64,000 nt of DNA from Arcobacter acticola (GTDB taxonomy: Bacteria; Campylobacterota; Campylobacteria; Campylobacterales; Arcobacteraceae): positions 186,001 to 250,000 of the forward strand of contig NZ_CP042652.1 of assembly GCF_013177675.1 (NCBI RefSeq), in the 5' to 3' direction. Below, in pieces: positions 44,245-54,402 of the stretch; position 1 is the first letter of the stretch, and each line of letters begins with the position of its first letter. Below the pieces are notes generated by a model. It saw only the letters and a list, made by a program, of their open reading frames with translations, ran no database searches and was not told the DNA's origin. Position numbers and translations under genes: made by a program.

Positions 44245-44913
44245 TTATGATTGTACTATATCTCCTCCAACTTGAGCAAACTGTAATAGATTAGCTATAG
44301 ATACAGCTCTATCAGCTATTTTCTCCAGTCTTCTTAAAGCACTTAATATGTCAAAATATTCTTTTGATAAGTCTAAATTTTTAGAGATTAGTTTTAAAAT
44401 ATTTTTTTCAACCATTAGATATAAATCATCTGTTTTACTCTCTTCAACTATAACTCTATGATATTTTTCTTCAATATGTTTAGAGTTTGTTTCATCAATA
44501 ATTGATATTGATGTTTGTAATGACAATAATGCAGATTTTAATAAAGGAATTGCATATTCTAAAATTGTACTCGTATTTAAATCTTCACTAAATGATTTTT
44601 TAAATTGTTTTGCAAAATCTTTTGCATTTGAACCTGTTCTTACTAATTCATTTGTAATCTTTAAAAATGAAACCAACTGTCTTAAATCTGTTGCTTCTGG
44701 TGAATATAAAGCTAAAGTTGTTACAATTAAATTATCAATTTCATTTGATTTGATTTGTAACTTTTTTTCAGTAATTTCAATATTTTTTAAATCGTTGATA
44801 TTATTATCTTTTAATGCTTTTAGGCATAATTCTAATGATTCAACAACTTCTGTTCCTACTTTTAGGATTTCATCTTTTATATTTTGTAATTTTTGCTCAT
44901 AAGGCTTTAACAT
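44245..44913 (-). CDS. phoU: Phosphate transport regulator PhoU
   Basis: A 222-aa PhoU with two helical repeats, each with the metal-cluster DxxE/D pattern (KNIEITEKKLQIKSNEID, YHRVIVEESKTDDLY). It links PstSCAB flux with PhoR signalling. It overlaps the pstB stop by one base. Confidence 0.93.
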   Translation of the reverse strand: MLKPYEQKLQNIKDEILKVGTEVVESLELCLKALKDNNINDLKNIEITEKKLQIKSNEIDNLIVTTLALYSPEATDLRQLVSFLKITNELVRTGSNAKDFAKQFKKSFSEDLNTSTILEYAIPLLKSALLSLQTSISIIDETNSKHIEEKYHRVIVEESKTDDLYLMVEKNILKLISKNLDLSKEYFDILSALRRLEKIADRAVSIANLLQFAQVGGDIVQS

Positions 44914-45686
44914 TATCCAAATCTCCCTGTAATATAATCTTCTGTTTTTTTATTATGTGGATTAACAAAAATAGTTTCTGTTTCATCATACTCAATCAAT
45001 TTACCTAAGTGAAAAAAGGCTGTATAATCTGCAACTCTTGCTGCTTGTTGCATATTATGAGTAACTGTAATAATGGTATAATCATTTTTTAATTCAAGCA
45101 TTAAAGCTTCAATTTTTTCAGTACTAATAGGGTCAAGTGCAGATGTAGGCTCATCCATTAATATAACTTGTGGTTTAATTGCAATAGTTCTTGCAATACA
45201 AAGTCTTTGTTGTTGACCTCCTGAAAGTGATGTTCCTGGTTGATTTAATTTATCTTTTACTTCATTCCAAAGTCCCGATTTAATAAGAGATGTTTCTACT
45301 AATTCATCACACTCTTTACCTTTTTTTACAATTCCATGTTTTAATGGAGCATAAGCCACATTGTCATAGATTGATTTAGGAAAAGGGTTAGGTTGTTGAA
45401 AAACCATTCCTATTCTTTTTCTAACACTTACTTCATCAACATCTTTATCATAGATGTTTTTATTATCAATTACAATTGAACCATCAATCTTAACGATTGG
45501 GATTAAGTCATTCATTCTATTTATACATCTTAAAAACGTAGATTTTCCACATCCTGAAGGACCTATTAATGCTGTTATTTTATTTTCATATAAACTAGCC
45601 GTAATATCAAACAAAGCTTGATTTGTTCCATAAAATAAATTTAAGTTTTTTACGTCTATTTTAATTTTGTTATCATTTATTATCAT
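44913..45686 (-). CDS. pstB: Phosphate ABC transporter ATPase
   Basis: A 257-aa ATPase with Walker [20 protein letters not shown], the signature [13 protein letters not shown], and Walker [14 protein letters not shown]. It has the [10 protein letters not shown] start typical of PstB. Confidence 0.97.
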   Translation of the reverse strand: MIINDNKIKIDVKNLNLFYGTNQALFDITASLYENKITALIGPSGCGKSTFLRCINRMNDLIPIVKIDGSIVIDNKNIYDKDVDEVSVRKRIGMVFQQPNPFPKSIYDNVAYAPLKHGIVKKGKECDELVETSLIKSGLWNEVKDKLNQPGTSLSGGQQQRLCIARTIAIKPQVILMDEPTSALDPISTEKIEALMLELKNDYTIITVTHNMQQAARVADYTAFFHLGKLIEYDETETIFVNPHNKKTEDYITGRFG

Positions 45687-45701
45687 TTTAATTTTTCCTT
45701 C

Positions 45702-46889
45702 TTACCATTTAACTTCGAATTTTTTTCTTAAATAAATTGCTATTGCATTTAATGAAATTAGTATTGTTAATAATACCATAATACCAGCTGCTGTTTTTTC
45801 TATATAAGTACCCTCTGGCATCCCAGCCCATGTAAATAACTGTGCGGGCATAACAGTTGCTGCTTGTGTTACCATTGTTGGAGCATCTGGAATAAATGCA
45901 ATCATTCCTATAATAATCAATGGAGCTGTTTCTCCCATCGCCTGTGCTAAACCAATAATAGAACCTGTTAATACACCTGGAAATGCTAAAGGTAAAACAT
46001 GGTCACGTGTCACTTGAATTTTATTTAATCCTAATCCATATCCAGCTTGTCTTATACTATCTGGAACGGCTCTTAAAGCTGCTCGTGAACTAACTATTAT
46101 AATAGGTAGTGTCATAAGTGCAAGTGTTAAACCTCCAACTAAAGGTGAGCTTCTTGGCATTCCAAAAAGATTAATGAAAATAGCAAGTCCTAAAAGACCA
46201 AATAAAATAGAAGGTATTGCTGCAAGATTATTGATGTTTATTTCAATAAATCTTGTAAATTTATTATCACCTGCAAACTCTTCTAAATAAATTGCTGTCA
46301 TTACTCCAATTGGAAAGGCAACAATCATAGTGATAATCAAAGTTAAAACTGAACCTATCATTGCAGAATATAAACCTGCATATTCAGGAATTTTTGAATC
46401 TCCATTTGTAAAGAAAACTGTATTAAATCTTTTTTCAATCAAACCTTGAGCATATAGTTCATCAACTAAAGCAATATTTTTACTTTTTAGTTTATTATAA
46501 TGACCTTTAAGATATTGATCAACTTGATCGTCTGCTAGAACCCAAGTTTCTTTTGTAGTATTCATTAATTCTGGATTTTGTTTTACAAAATTTGGTACAT
46601 CTCTTAACCAAGCTCTTGAAACAACGTTTCTATATTTACTTTCAACAGCATATCTACTATCTGCTAGTGTGCTTTCATTATAAGTTACATCAACTTTTAT
46701 ATAAGCTACATTAAAAGCAGGAAGACCTTTTCCAACTATATCAAATAAAAAGAAAGCTAAAAATGCAATAGAAAAGATTAATGAAGTTAATGTAAACTTT
46801 TTAAATCTATTTGCACTAGCATGTCTTGCTTTTAATGCTGGGTCATAAAATGGATTATCTTGTTTATTTTTCTTTTTTCTTTTAATCAT
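45702..46889 (-). CDS. pstA: Phosphate ABC transporter permease PstA
   Basis: A 395-aa permease: TM helix near residue 40, a periplasmic insert of about 130 residues (longer than E. coli PstA), then five core TM helices with the EAA loop ALRAVPDSIRQAGYGLGL. It overlaps pstC by 4 nt. Confidence 0.95.
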   Translation of the reverse strand: MIKRKKKNKQDNPFYDPALKARHASANRFKKFTLTSLIFSIAFLAFFLFDIVGKGLPAFNVAYIKVDVTYNESTLADSRYAVESKYRNVVSRAWLRDVPNFVKQNPELMNTTKETWVLADDQVDQYLKGHYNKLKSKNIALVDELYAQGLIEKRFNTVFFTNGDSKIPEYAGLYSAMIGSVLTLIITMIVAFPIGVMTAIYLEEFAGDNKFTRFIEININNLAAIPSILFGLLGLAIFINLFGMPRSSPLVGGLTLALMTLPIIIVSSRAALRAVPDSIRQAGYGLGLNKIQVTRDHVLPLAFPGVLTGSIIGLAQAMGETAPLIIIGMIAFIPDAPTMVTQAATVMPAQLFTWAGMPEGTYIEKTAAGIMVLLTILISLNAIAIYLRKKFEVKW

Positions 46890-47815
46890 AATGTGTTCAC
46901 TTTATATTTTTCTTTAAATTTTCTAATAAGAGATAATGAAATCATATTTAGAATTAATGTAACGATGAATAGGATAAGTCCTAAAGCAAATGCAGAAAGA
47001 GTTTCAGGTGAATTAAACTCAAAATCTCCAACCAATGAATTAACAATAGTAACTGTTACAGTTGTCATATCTTCAAGTGGATTCCAAGAAAGATTTGGTC
47101 TTAAACCTGCTGCCATAACAACAATCATTGTTTCACCCAATGCTTTTGACAGACCAAGAAGTGAAGCTGAAATAATTCCTGGCATTGCAGATGGTAAAAC
47201 AATGTTTCTAATAGTTTCACCATGTGTCATCCCAAGTCCAAAAGCTGCTTTTCTTTGACTATCTGGAACTGCTCTTATAACATCATCTGAAAGTGATGAA
47301 ATAACAGGAATAATCATAATTCCCATTACAATTCCAGATGCAAGCGCTGAGTTAAATGTAGCTTCAAGCCCTACAGATTCAGCAATTTTTACAACTAATG
47401 GTGCAACAGTAATTGCGGCAAAGAAACCATAAACAACTGTTGGAATACCTGCTAATACTTCTAGCATTGGCTTTAAATAATCTCTTACTTTTGGACTTGC
47501 ATATTCACTCATATAAATAGCACTTCCTAATCCAATAGGAATCGCAACTGCTAATGCAATAATTGTAATTACAAAAGTACCTGCGAAAATTGGAAGTGCA
47601 CCAAATTGGCTTCCTATAACACCTGGAGACCATACGGTTCCTGTTATAAAATACCAAAAACTTCTAAGTTTAAAGAACTCAATTGCCTCAAATAATATTG
47701 AAAATAAAATTCCAAATGTAGTTAAAATTGAAATAGCAGCAGCACCAATTAAAGCAAATTTAATTAGTTTTTCATTAAGTTCTCTCTGTTTTTTTCTAGA
47801 TTCAAAAGTGCTCAA
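46886..47815 (-). CDS. pstC: Phosphate ABC transporter permease PstC
   Basis: A 309-aa permease with six TM helices and EAA loop VIRAVPDSQRKAAFGLG. A PhoB-box-like repeat lies about 50 bp upstream, overlapping the tail of the EAL/GGDEF gene. Confidence 0.95.
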   Translation of the reverse strand: MSTFESRKKQRELNEKLIKFALIGAAAISILTTFGILFSILFEAIEFFKLRSFWYFITGTVWSPGVIGSQFGALPIFAGTFVITIIALAVAIPIGLGSAIYMSEYASPKVRDYLKPMLEVLAGIPTVVYGFFAAITVAPLVVKIAESVGLEATFNSALASGIVMGIMIIPVISSLSDDVIRAVPDSQRKAAFGLGMTHGETIRNIVLPSAMPGIISASLLGLSKALGETMIVVMAAGLRPNLSWNPLEDMTTVTVTIVNSLVGDFEFNSPETLSAFALGLILFIVTLILNMISLSLIRKFKEKYKVNTL

Positions 47816-47860
47816 TACCTTTGCCTTTGTATTAAATTTAATGAAAGTCTAGAAGAACTT

Positions 47861-47878
47861 GATTACAGTATGGTTACA
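47861..47878 (-). promoter_or_regulatory. Candidate PhoB box upstream of pstC
   Basis: Two heptamers, TGTAACC and TGTAATC on the minus strand (plus-strand 47872-47878 and 47861-47867), start 11 bp apart. PhoB sites consist of 11-bp-spaced direct repeats. The same motif occurs before pstS. Confidence 0.5.
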
Positions 47879-47884
47879 TGGAAA

Positions 47885-49615
47885 TTAAAGTATGCTAGAA
47901 ATAGGTTCTCTTGAACCTTTAGAAGCTTTTTTTAGTATGTTAAGAGTATTGTCAAAATTGGAGATATTTGACTTAGAATTTATCTCAATAATTGCAGCTG
48001 ATACAGATAATAAGTCAAACCTTCTTTCCATATTAAATCTATCTTTAGATAATATAAAGCCATTTTCTTTATCTGTTTTTTTGTAGATATTTTCAGCTGT
48101 TGATTTAAACTCTTTTTGAACTTCTTGAGTTAGATTTAAAATATCTTGATATTTATGATCTTTTAATCCAACAAAAAAGTCATCTCCCCCAATATGAGCA
48201 ATAAAAGCATCTTTAGGGTATCTTTTTTGTAATAGTTCTGAGAAAATTAAAATAGCACGATCTCCTTGTCTAAATCCATAAATATCATTAAAAGGTTTAA
48301 AATCATTAAAATCAAAATATATAATATGAGTAATATTCTTTTGATTTTTCTTTAGAGTTTTCTCTATATATTTCTCAATTTGATTATTACCTGGTAACTT
48401 TGTAAGAGGATTTTGATTAGTAGCAATTTCAATATTTCTCTTATAAGATAAGGTAAGTAGTGAATTTAAATTTATAAATCCTTTGTATTTACCTGATTGT
48501 GTGATAAATATACCTAAAGAATCTTTTGATTTGAGATTATACATTTCTAGAATTTTGTCAATACCCCACGATATTTCAACACTAAGTGCTGGTTTGATAT
48601 ATTTAATCAAAGATGAAGAGTATGTCATATTTTGTGCAAGTGATAATCCATATTGTGAATATGAAATTTTCTTTATATCACTTTCATAGATTATTCCTAA
48701 AAAGTTTTCAAAGTCATCTACAATTGGAACAAAATTATTCTTTGTATCTTCTTTGAAGTGAACAAATAAATTATATAAAGAAGTATTAATATCAAGAGCA
48801 ATAATAGATTCAATAAATTCACTGTCTATTGAGGCATTTCCATTTGCTCTTTTATCATCATTTATAAGACTTACTATATTTGGATATATGTTTTTAATTT
48901 CATTAATATCTAAAGTAGGATATTGTACTAAATATCCTTGAATAAAATCAGCTCCAATATCTTTGCAAGTATAAAATTCTTTTGCAGTTTCAATACCTTC
49001 TGCGATTACTTGCATTCCCATTATATGGGCCATTTCAATTATTGATGAACAAAATAGTTTTTTCTTTGAATCCTGATCAATATTTGTAATAAAGAATCTA
49101 TCTAGTTTTATTACATGTGCTTCACTAAAATATAAAAGTTTAAGTCCAGATACACCAATACCAAAATCATCAATAGCTATTGAATATCCACTTTCTTTAT
49201 ATTTTTGAATCATAGATGAAAGGGCATTTTGCTCTATTGCTGTACCTTTTTCACTTAGTTCAAAACAGATTCTATTTTTATCTAATTTATATTTGTCTAA
49301 AATCTTTGCTGTATTACCTTGAGTATATTTTTTATTGTAAATTATTCTATTGTCTAAATTATAAAATATTTTCAGATTTTCGATTTCAATATTTGAAAAT
49401 TTACTAATTGCTTTTTCTCTTAGTTGTAAGTCTAATTCATATAAGAAATCATCATTAAATGCTTTATCGAATAAATCATCAATACAATTTAATCCATCTA
49501 TATTTTGAACACCTCTAACTAAAGCTTCAACAGCGTAAATCTTCCCTGTATGAGAATAAATAATAGGTTGAAAGGCATAGTCTAGTTTTGCAATTATTTC
49601 ATTCCACTTTTGCAT
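47885..49615 (-). CDS. c-di-GMP turnover protein (EAL, CBS pair, GGDEF)
   Basis: A 576-aa protein. EAL domain at about 1-240 with all usual catalytic contexts: VEALVRG, FYNLDNR, CFELSE, IDDFGIGVSGL, KLDRFF, IAEGIE and FIQGYL. Two CBS-like repeats at about 265-375. GGDEF at about 400-560 with IGGDDFF (GGDDF, still compatible with activity) but no RxxD inhibitory site. It lies between pstS and pstC on the same strand. Predicted phosphodiesterase and possibly cyclase; direction unknown. Confidence 0.88.
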   Translation of the reverse strand: MQKWNEIIAKLDYAFQPIIYSHTGKIYAVEALVRGVQNIDGLNCIDDLFDKAFNDDFLYELDLQLREKAISKFSNIEIENLKIFYNLDNRIIYNKKYTQGNTAKILDKYKLDKNRICFELSEKGTAIEQNALSSMIQKYKESGYSIAIDDFGIGVSGLKLLYFSEAHVIKLDRFFITNIDQDSKKKLFCSSIIEMAHIMGMQVIAEGIETAKEFYTCKDIGADFIQGYLVQYPTLDINEIKNIYPNIVSLINDDKRANGNASIDSEFIESIIALDINTSLYNLFVHFKEDTKNNFVPIVDDFENFLGIIYESDIKKISYSQYGLSLAQNMTYSSSLIKYIKPALSVEISWGIDKILEMYNLKSKDSLGIFITQSGKYKGFINLNSLLTLSYKRNIEIATNQNPLTKLPGNNQIEKYIEKTLKKNQKNITHIIYFDFNDFKPFNDIYGFRQGDRAILIFSELLQKRYPKDAFIAHIGGDDFFVGLKDHKYQDILNLTQEVQKEFKSTAENIYKKTDKENGFILSKDRFNMERRFDLLSVSAAIIEINSKSNISNFDNTLNILKKASKGSREPISSIL

Positions 49616-49620
49616 ATATA

Positions 49621-49689
49621 CCTTAATAATTTTATTATTAAGCCCTTATCTCTTCGTTCGCGTAAACAGATAAAAACTTAATAATAAAA
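49621..49689 (-). promoter_or_regulatory. Candidate two-state leader of the EAL/GGDEF gene
   Basis: On the minus strand, TTTTATTATTAAG (49689-49677) can pair with CTTAATAATAAAA (49642-49630), extended by an inner TTATCT/AGATAA stem. The same right arm can instead pair with TTATTAAG just downstream (49629-49622), a hairpin that covers the AAGG ribosome binding site (49624-49621) 5 nt before the ATG. The two folds exclude each other. Regulation is inference. Confidence 0.45.
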
Positions 49690-49711
49690 TTTGTTGTTGA
49701 ATTTTTTTAAT

Positions 49712-49735
49712 AAAGAAGAGAGTTTCTCTCCTTTA
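49712..49735. terminator. Hairpin after pstS
   Basis: AAAGAAGAGAG and CTCTCCTTT form a stem with a TTT loop directly behind the pstS stop. The T-tract is better on the plus strand, so on the minus strand it may act as an attenuator or mRNA stabiliser rather than a strong terminator. Confidence 0.45.
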
Positions 49736-49738
49736 TTT

Positions 49739-50806
49739 TTAGTGTTTTAAAGCTTCTAAAGTTAATTTCTCATTATTCATAACTTTTGTTCTAGCAGCAC
49801 TTCTAACATCATCAGGTAAAACAATAAGACCTAATTCTTTTAAAATTCCATCTTTTCCAATCATTTTCTCAGACATAAATAAGTTTGTATAATCATTTAA
49901 AGGTTTAACATCTTTTGCATGTGAATTTTTGATATAGAAAAACATAGATCTTGCAATTGGGTATTTACCAGAAGAGATAGTTTCAGCTGTAGGCATTGTA
50001 TTATCAATACTTAATCCAACAACTTTATCTTTATTCTCTTCTAAGAATGAGTAACCAAAAATACCGATAGCAGCTTCATTTTTTGTTAATTTTTGAACGA
50101 TTAAGTTGTCATTTTCTCCAGATTCAACATAAACACCATCAGTTCTAATTACAGAATAAGCTTTATATTTTTTGTTAGCTTTTTCATCAGCTTTATAAAG
50201 GTTTGTATAAACATCCATTTTTTCAAAAACATGTTGTAATACTAATTCTTCGAATGAATCTCTAGTTCCTGAAGATTTTGGTGGTCCATAAACAATAATT
50301 TCTCTTTCTGGTAAAGATGCATCAATATCTGACCATTTTTTATATGGATTTGCAATTAATGATTTTCCATCAGTTGATGGAACTTCTGCTGCAACTGCCA
50401 ATGCTAATTGAGCTTTTGTTACGTTAAAAGCTTTTACACTTGCAGATTGAGAAATTGCAATTCCATCAAATCCAATAATAGCTTCAGTGATATCAGTTAC
50501 ACCATTTTCTTGACACATTGTAAATTCTTTGTCTTTCATTCTTCTTGATGCATTAGTAATATCAGGAGTATCTATATCATTTCCAGCACAAAATAATTTC
50601 ATACCTCCACCTGTACCTGTTGATTCAACAACTGGAGTTGGGAATTTTGTAGTTGCACCAAATTCTTCAGCTACTGAAGATGAAAAAGGATAAACAGTTG
50701 AAGAACCAACGATTTTAATTTGATCTCTTGCAGATAAAGTTGTTGCTAATAAAGCACTTGCGAATAAAGCCATAGATGTTTTTTTGAATGTCATATTTTT
50801 CTCCAT
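49739..50806 (-). CDS. pstS: Phosphate ABC transporter substrate-binding protein
   Basis: A 355-aa PstS with signal peptide (SMALFASALLATTLSAR) and phosphate-binding segments IVGSSTVYPFS, STGTGGGMKLFC, DITNASRRMK and PPKSSGTRDSFEE. GGAGAAAAAT precedes the ATG. It is the first gene of the phosphate cluster. Confidence 0.95.
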   Translation of the reverse strand: MEKNMTFKKTSMALFASALLATTLSARDQIKIVGSSTVYPFSSSVAEEFGATTKFPTPVVESTGTGGGMKLFCAGNDIDTPDITNASRRMKDKEFTMCQENGVTDITEAIIGFDGIAISQSASVKAFNVTKAQLALAVAAEVPSTDGKSLIANPYKKWSDIDASLPEREIIVYGPPKSSGTRDSFEELVLQHVFEKMDVYTNLYKADEKANKKYKAYSVIRTDGVYVESGENDNLIVQKLTKNEAAIGIFGYSFLEENKDKVVGLSIDNTMPTAETISSGKYPIARSMFFYIKNSHAKDVKPLNDYTNLFMSEKMIGKDGILKELGLIVLPDDVRSAARTKVMNNEKLTLEALKH

Positions 50807-50838
50807 AAATTTTTTATGTTGAAAGTTTAATGATTTCT

Positions 50839-50856
50839 GGTTACATTTTGGTTACT
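50839..50856 (-). promoter_or_regulatory. Candidate PhoB box upstream of pstS
   Basis: AGTAACC and TGTAACC on the minus strand (50850-50856 and 50839-50845), starts 11 bp apart, 33-50 bp before the pstS ATG. Matches the pstC repeat. Confidence 0.5.
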
Positions 50857-50888
50857 CAAGATATTCTGAGTGAGTTAATAATTATAGC

Positions 50889-51077
50889 TTATTTATTTGA
50901 TTTAGTGAATTTTTCTTCAAATTCTTTGTAAGCTCTTACGAATAGTTCTTCACAATTATTTGGTTTATAAACTATTGCATTTACCCAAATATCATTTTCT
51001 TGGATTTTGCAAAAGTATAAAGTAGTGTAAGATTCTTTGTTCTTGTAGTGTGTATAAGTTTTGTTTAGTTCAATCAT
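50889..51077 (-). CDS. Small hypothetical protein after prfA
   Basis: A 62-aa protein starting MIELNKTYTHYKNK and containing TLYFCKIQENDIWVNAIVY. I do not recognise it. Start 51077 is chosen because the longer frame crosses the prfA terminator and 3' end. The ATG follows the terminator T-tract directly, with no evident ribosome binding site. Confidence 0.5.
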   Translation of the reverse strand: MIELNKTYTHYKNKESYTTLYFCKIQENDIWVNAIVYKPNNCEELFVRAYKEFEEKFTKSNK

Positions 51078-51080
51078 ATT

Positions 51081-51111
51081 AAAAAAAGCTAATGGATTAT
51101 AATCCATTAGC
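51081..51111 (-). terminator. prfA terminator (perfect palindrome)
   Basis: A perfect 24-bp palindrome (51088-51111, GCTAATGGATTA and complement) followed by seven T on the minus strand. It contains the last codons and stop of prfA. Confidence 0.85.
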
Positions 51112-52164
51112 CTCGATAAGTCTAGATTGATGATCAGCAATAAGAGGATCAATTACTTCATCAAATAGACCATCATTCATGATGTAATCAAGTCTATATA
51201 AAGTCAAGGTGATTCGATGATCACTGATTCTATTTTGTGGATAATTATATGTTCTAATTCTTCCACTTCTATCACCAGTACCAACTTGTTCTTTTCTAGT
51301 AGCACCTTCTGATTCCATTTTCTTTTGAGTCTCAATATCGCAAAGTTTAGCTTTTAAAACTTTCATAGCTCTATCTTTGTTTTTATGTTGAGACTTTTGA
51401 TCCTGGTTGGTAACTACAATTCCAGAAGGAATATGAGTGATTCTAACGGCTGAATCTGTAGTATTTACAGATTGACCACCATTACCACTGGCTCTCATAA
51501 CATCAATTTTTAAATCATTTGGATCAATTTCAACTTCTACATCATCAACTTCTGGCATAACTGCTACAGTTATTGCTGATGTATGAACTCTACCTTGTGA
51601 TTCTGTTGCAGGAACTCTTTGAACTCTATGTGTACCACCTTCGAATTTTAACTTCGAATAAACATGGTCACCTTTAACTAGAATTACAACTTCCTTATAT
51701 CCACCAGATTCACTCTCACTAGAGCTCATGATTTCAACTTTCCAATTATTGTTTTCTGCATATCTTAAATAACCTCTGAAAAGGTCACCAACAAAGATAG
51801 CAGCTTCATCGCCACCTGCACCTGCTCTTAACTCTAAATAAATATTTTTATCGTCATTAGGATCTTTTGGAATCATTAAGAATTTAATTTCATCTTCTAA
51901 GATAGGTTTTCTTGTTTCTAATTCTTTAAGTTCTTCTTTTGCTAATTCTCCAAGTTCTGGATCATCTAACATAGATTTATTTTCGTCAATGTCATCCATT
52001 AACTTAATATACTCTCTTGCTTTAGTAACAATAGGTTGCATGTTAGACTGCTCTTTAGAAAGATCAGTCATTCTTTTTATATCATTTGTAATATCAGGAG
52101 CCATCAATAAATTATTGATCTCTTCGTGTCTATTAATAAATGGTAGTAATCTGTTTTTTAACAT
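51097..52164 (-). CDS. prfA: Peptide chain release factor 1
   Basis: A 355-aa RF1. Stop-codon recognition PAT in [14 protein letters not shown], catalytic GGQ in [14 protein letters not shown]. Releases peptides at UAA and UAG. It follows rpsT by 25 nt. Confidence 0.97.
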   Translation of the reverse strand: MLKNRLLPFINRHEEINNLLMAPDITNDIKRMTDLSKEQSNMQPIVTKAREYIKLMDDIDENKSMLDDPELGELAKEELKELETRKPILEDEIKFLMIPKDPNDDKNIYLELRAGAGGDEAAIFVGDLFRGYLRYAENNNWKVEIMSSSESESGGYKEVVILVKGDHVYSKLKFEGGTHRVQRVPATESQGRVHTSAITVAVMPEVDDVEVEIDPNDLKIDVMRASGNGGQSVNTTDSAVRITHIPSGIVVTNQDQKSQHKNKDRAMKVLKAKLCDIETQKKMESEGATRKEQVGTGDRSGRIRTYNYPQNRISDHRITLTLYRLDYIMNDGLFDEVIDPLIADHQSRLIEANGL

Positions 52165-52189
52165 ATATATATTTTAGTTTATATTCAAA

Positions 52190-52450
52190 TTATATAGCGT
52201 TAACTTTGATTTGTAATCTACCAACTTTTCTTGATGCAGTTTCTTTTTTAAGAACACCTTTAGATACACAATGGTGTAAATATTTGTTTGCAGTTTTCAT
52301 TGTTTCGATTGCTTTTTCTTTATCAGCTGATTCGATTGCTGCTAATACATTTTTTGTAACATTTTTGATTCTAGTTTTATAAAATCTATTTCTTTCAGTT
52401 TTAACTGCAGTCTGTCTTGCTCTTTTTTCAGAAGATTTGTGATTTGCCAT
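52190..52450 (-). CDS. rpsT: 30S ribosomal protein S20
   Basis: An 86-aa basic S20: [39 protein letters not shown]. Precedes prfA as usual in this phylum. Confidence 0.97.
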   Translation of the reverse strand: MANHKSSEKRARQTAVKTERNRFYKTRIKNVTKNVLAAIESADKEKAIETMKTANKYLHHCVSKGVLKKETASRKVGRLQIKVNAI

Positions 52451-52533
52451 TTTATTTAACCTCTTTGTAAAATTTTTAAGGGTAGAATATTACCTAAAGT
52501 ATCTTAAACAAAGTTTAATTTTAGGAAGATTTA

Positions 52534-53868
52534 ATGAAACTATTCGGAACTGATGGAGTTAGAGGGAAAGCTGGTGATTTTTTAGATGCCATGACAGTGC
52601 TAAAATTAGCTAAAGCTGCAGGCATTTATTTTAGAAAACATTCAACAACTAAGAAAATTCTTGTGGGGAAAGACACAAGACGAAGTGGTTATATGATAGA
52701 AAATGCACTTGTAAGTGGTTTAACAGCTGTTGGTTATGATGTAATTCAAATTGGTCCAATGCCAACACCTGCAATTGCATATTTAACAGAGTCAATGAGA
52801 TGTGATGCAGGAATTATGATTTCGGCCTCACACAATCCTTATGAAGATAATGGTATCAAATTTTTTGATAATCATGGAAACAAGTTAAGTGTTGCTTGTG
52901 AAAAAGCAATTGAAGATATATTTAATGATAATGACGCAATGATAAATGAGCAAGTAACAGGTAGAGATATTGGAGCTTCAAAAAGAATCGATGATGTAAT
53001 TGGAAGATATATTGTTTCAATAAAAAGTTCATTTCCAAAAGATTTATCTCTTCATGGACTAAGAATAGTTCTTGACTGTGCAAATGGTGCTGCTTATAAA
53101 GTTGGACCTACTATTTTAGAAGAATTAGGTGCTGACGTAATTGTAATTAATAATAAACCAAATGGATTTAATATTAATGAAAATTGTGGGGCTATGCATC
53201 CAGAAGCTACTGCAAAATTAGTACGTGAGTATAGAGCTGATATTGGTTTAGCACTTGATGGCGATGCAGATAGATTAGTAGTAATTGATGATAAAGGTGA
53301 AATCGTTGATGGAGACAAACTAATTGGTGCTTTATGTAAATATTTAAATGAGAGAAAATTACTTCAAGGTAATGCTTGCGTTGCTACTGTAATGTCAAAT
53401 AAAGCTTTAGAAGATTATTTAGCAAAAGATAAAATAGAATTATATAGATCAGATGTAGGGGATAAATATGTTCTTGAAGTTATGCAAGCAAAAGGTATAA
53501 ACTTTGGTGGTGAGCAAAGTGGACATATTATTTTCTCTGATGTTGCAAAAACAGGAGATGGATTAGCATCTGCTTTACAAGTTTTAGCTTTAGTTTTAAA
53601 ATCAGGTAAGAAAGCTAGTGAAGTATTAAATCCTTTTTCTTTATATCCACAAATTTTACATAATATGAAAGTAACTGAAAAAATTCCTCTTGATAAACTA
53701 GAAGGTTTAGAAGCTATTTTAAAACCTATTAGAGAAAAAGGAATTAGAGATTTAATTAGATACTCTGGAACAGAAAACAAAATTAGATTACTTCTTGAAG
53801 GTAAAAAGAAAAAAGATGTTGAAGAAAGTATGGAAACTTTAATAGCATTTTTCAAAAAGGTATTATGA
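52534..53868 (+). CDS. glmM: Phosphoglucosamine mutase
   Basis: A 444-aa GlmM: start [13 protein letters not shown], phosphoserine loop [12 protein letters not shown], metal loop DGDADR, sugar site GGEQSGH and [10 protein letters not shown]. Makes glucosamine 1-phosphate for peptidoglycan and LPS. Overlaps lspA by 4 nt. Confidence 0.97.
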   Translation: MKLFGTDGVRGKAGDFLDAMTVLKLAKAAGIYFRKHSTTKKILVGKDTRRSGYMIENALVSGLTAVGYDVIQIGPMPTPAIAYLTESMRCDAGIMISASHNPYEDNGIKFFDNHGNKLSVACEKAIEDIFNDNDAMINEQVTGRDIGASKRIDDVIGRYIVSIKSSFPKDLSLHGLRIVLDCANGAAYKVGPTILEELGADVIVINNKPNGFNINENCGAMHPEATAKLVREYRADIGLALDGDADRLVVIDDKGEIVDGDKLIGALCKYLNERKLLQGNACVATVMSNKALEDYLAKDKIELYRSDVGDKYVLEVMQAKGINFGGEQSGHIIFSDVAKTGDGLASALQVLALVLKSGKKASEVLNPFSLYPQILHNMKVTEKIPLDKLEGLEAILKPIREKGIRDLIRYSGTENKIRLLLEGKKKKDVEESMETLIAFFKKVL

Positions 53869-54338
53869 AAAAGAAATTAGTAATAGCAATATATTTATTT
53901 ATAACAATTTTTATATTAGATCAAGTTGTTAAATATGGCTTTGCTAATTTAGCTTGGGATGTAGACGGTCCTTATATGTCATTAAAATTGGCATATAATT
54001 ATGGAGTTGCTTTTTCAATGTTTTCATTTTTGGAACATAATTTAAAATATATTCAACTTTTAATTATAGTAATTGCAACAATTTACTTATTAAAAAACAA
54101 AGATGTTTTTGATGAGTATTATTTATCTATTGCACTTTTATATGCAGGTGGACTATCAAATATCCTAGATAGGTTTACCTATGGTGGTGTAGTAGATTAT
54201 TTTTATTGGCATTATGGTTTTGAATTTGCTATATTTAATATAGCTGATGTGATAATAAATATGGCAGTTGCTTTGATTATTTATAAGCAAATAAAACAAA
54301 TAAGAGAAGAAAAAAAGCAAAAAAACATCAAATCTTAG
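53865..54338 (+). CDS. lspA: Lipoprotein signal peptidase (signal peptidase II)
   Basis: A 157-aa membrane aspartic peptidase with four TM helices and catalytic Asp in [17 protein letters not shown] and [11 protein letters not shown]. Cleaves prolipoprotein signal peptides. Confidence 0.95.
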   Translation: MKKKLVIAIYLFITIFILDQVVKYGFANLAWDVDGPYMSLKLAYNYGVAFSMFSFLEHNLKYIQLLIIVIATIYLLKNKDVFDEYYLSIALLYAGGLSNILDRFTYGGVVDYFYWHYGFEFAIFNIADVIINMAVALIIYKQIKQIREEKKQKNIKS

Positions 54339-54402
54339 ATTTGTAGCTTAAAATTAATTTAGCTATAATCCAAGAAATATTAGAAATGACAGGAAAATTG
54401 AA

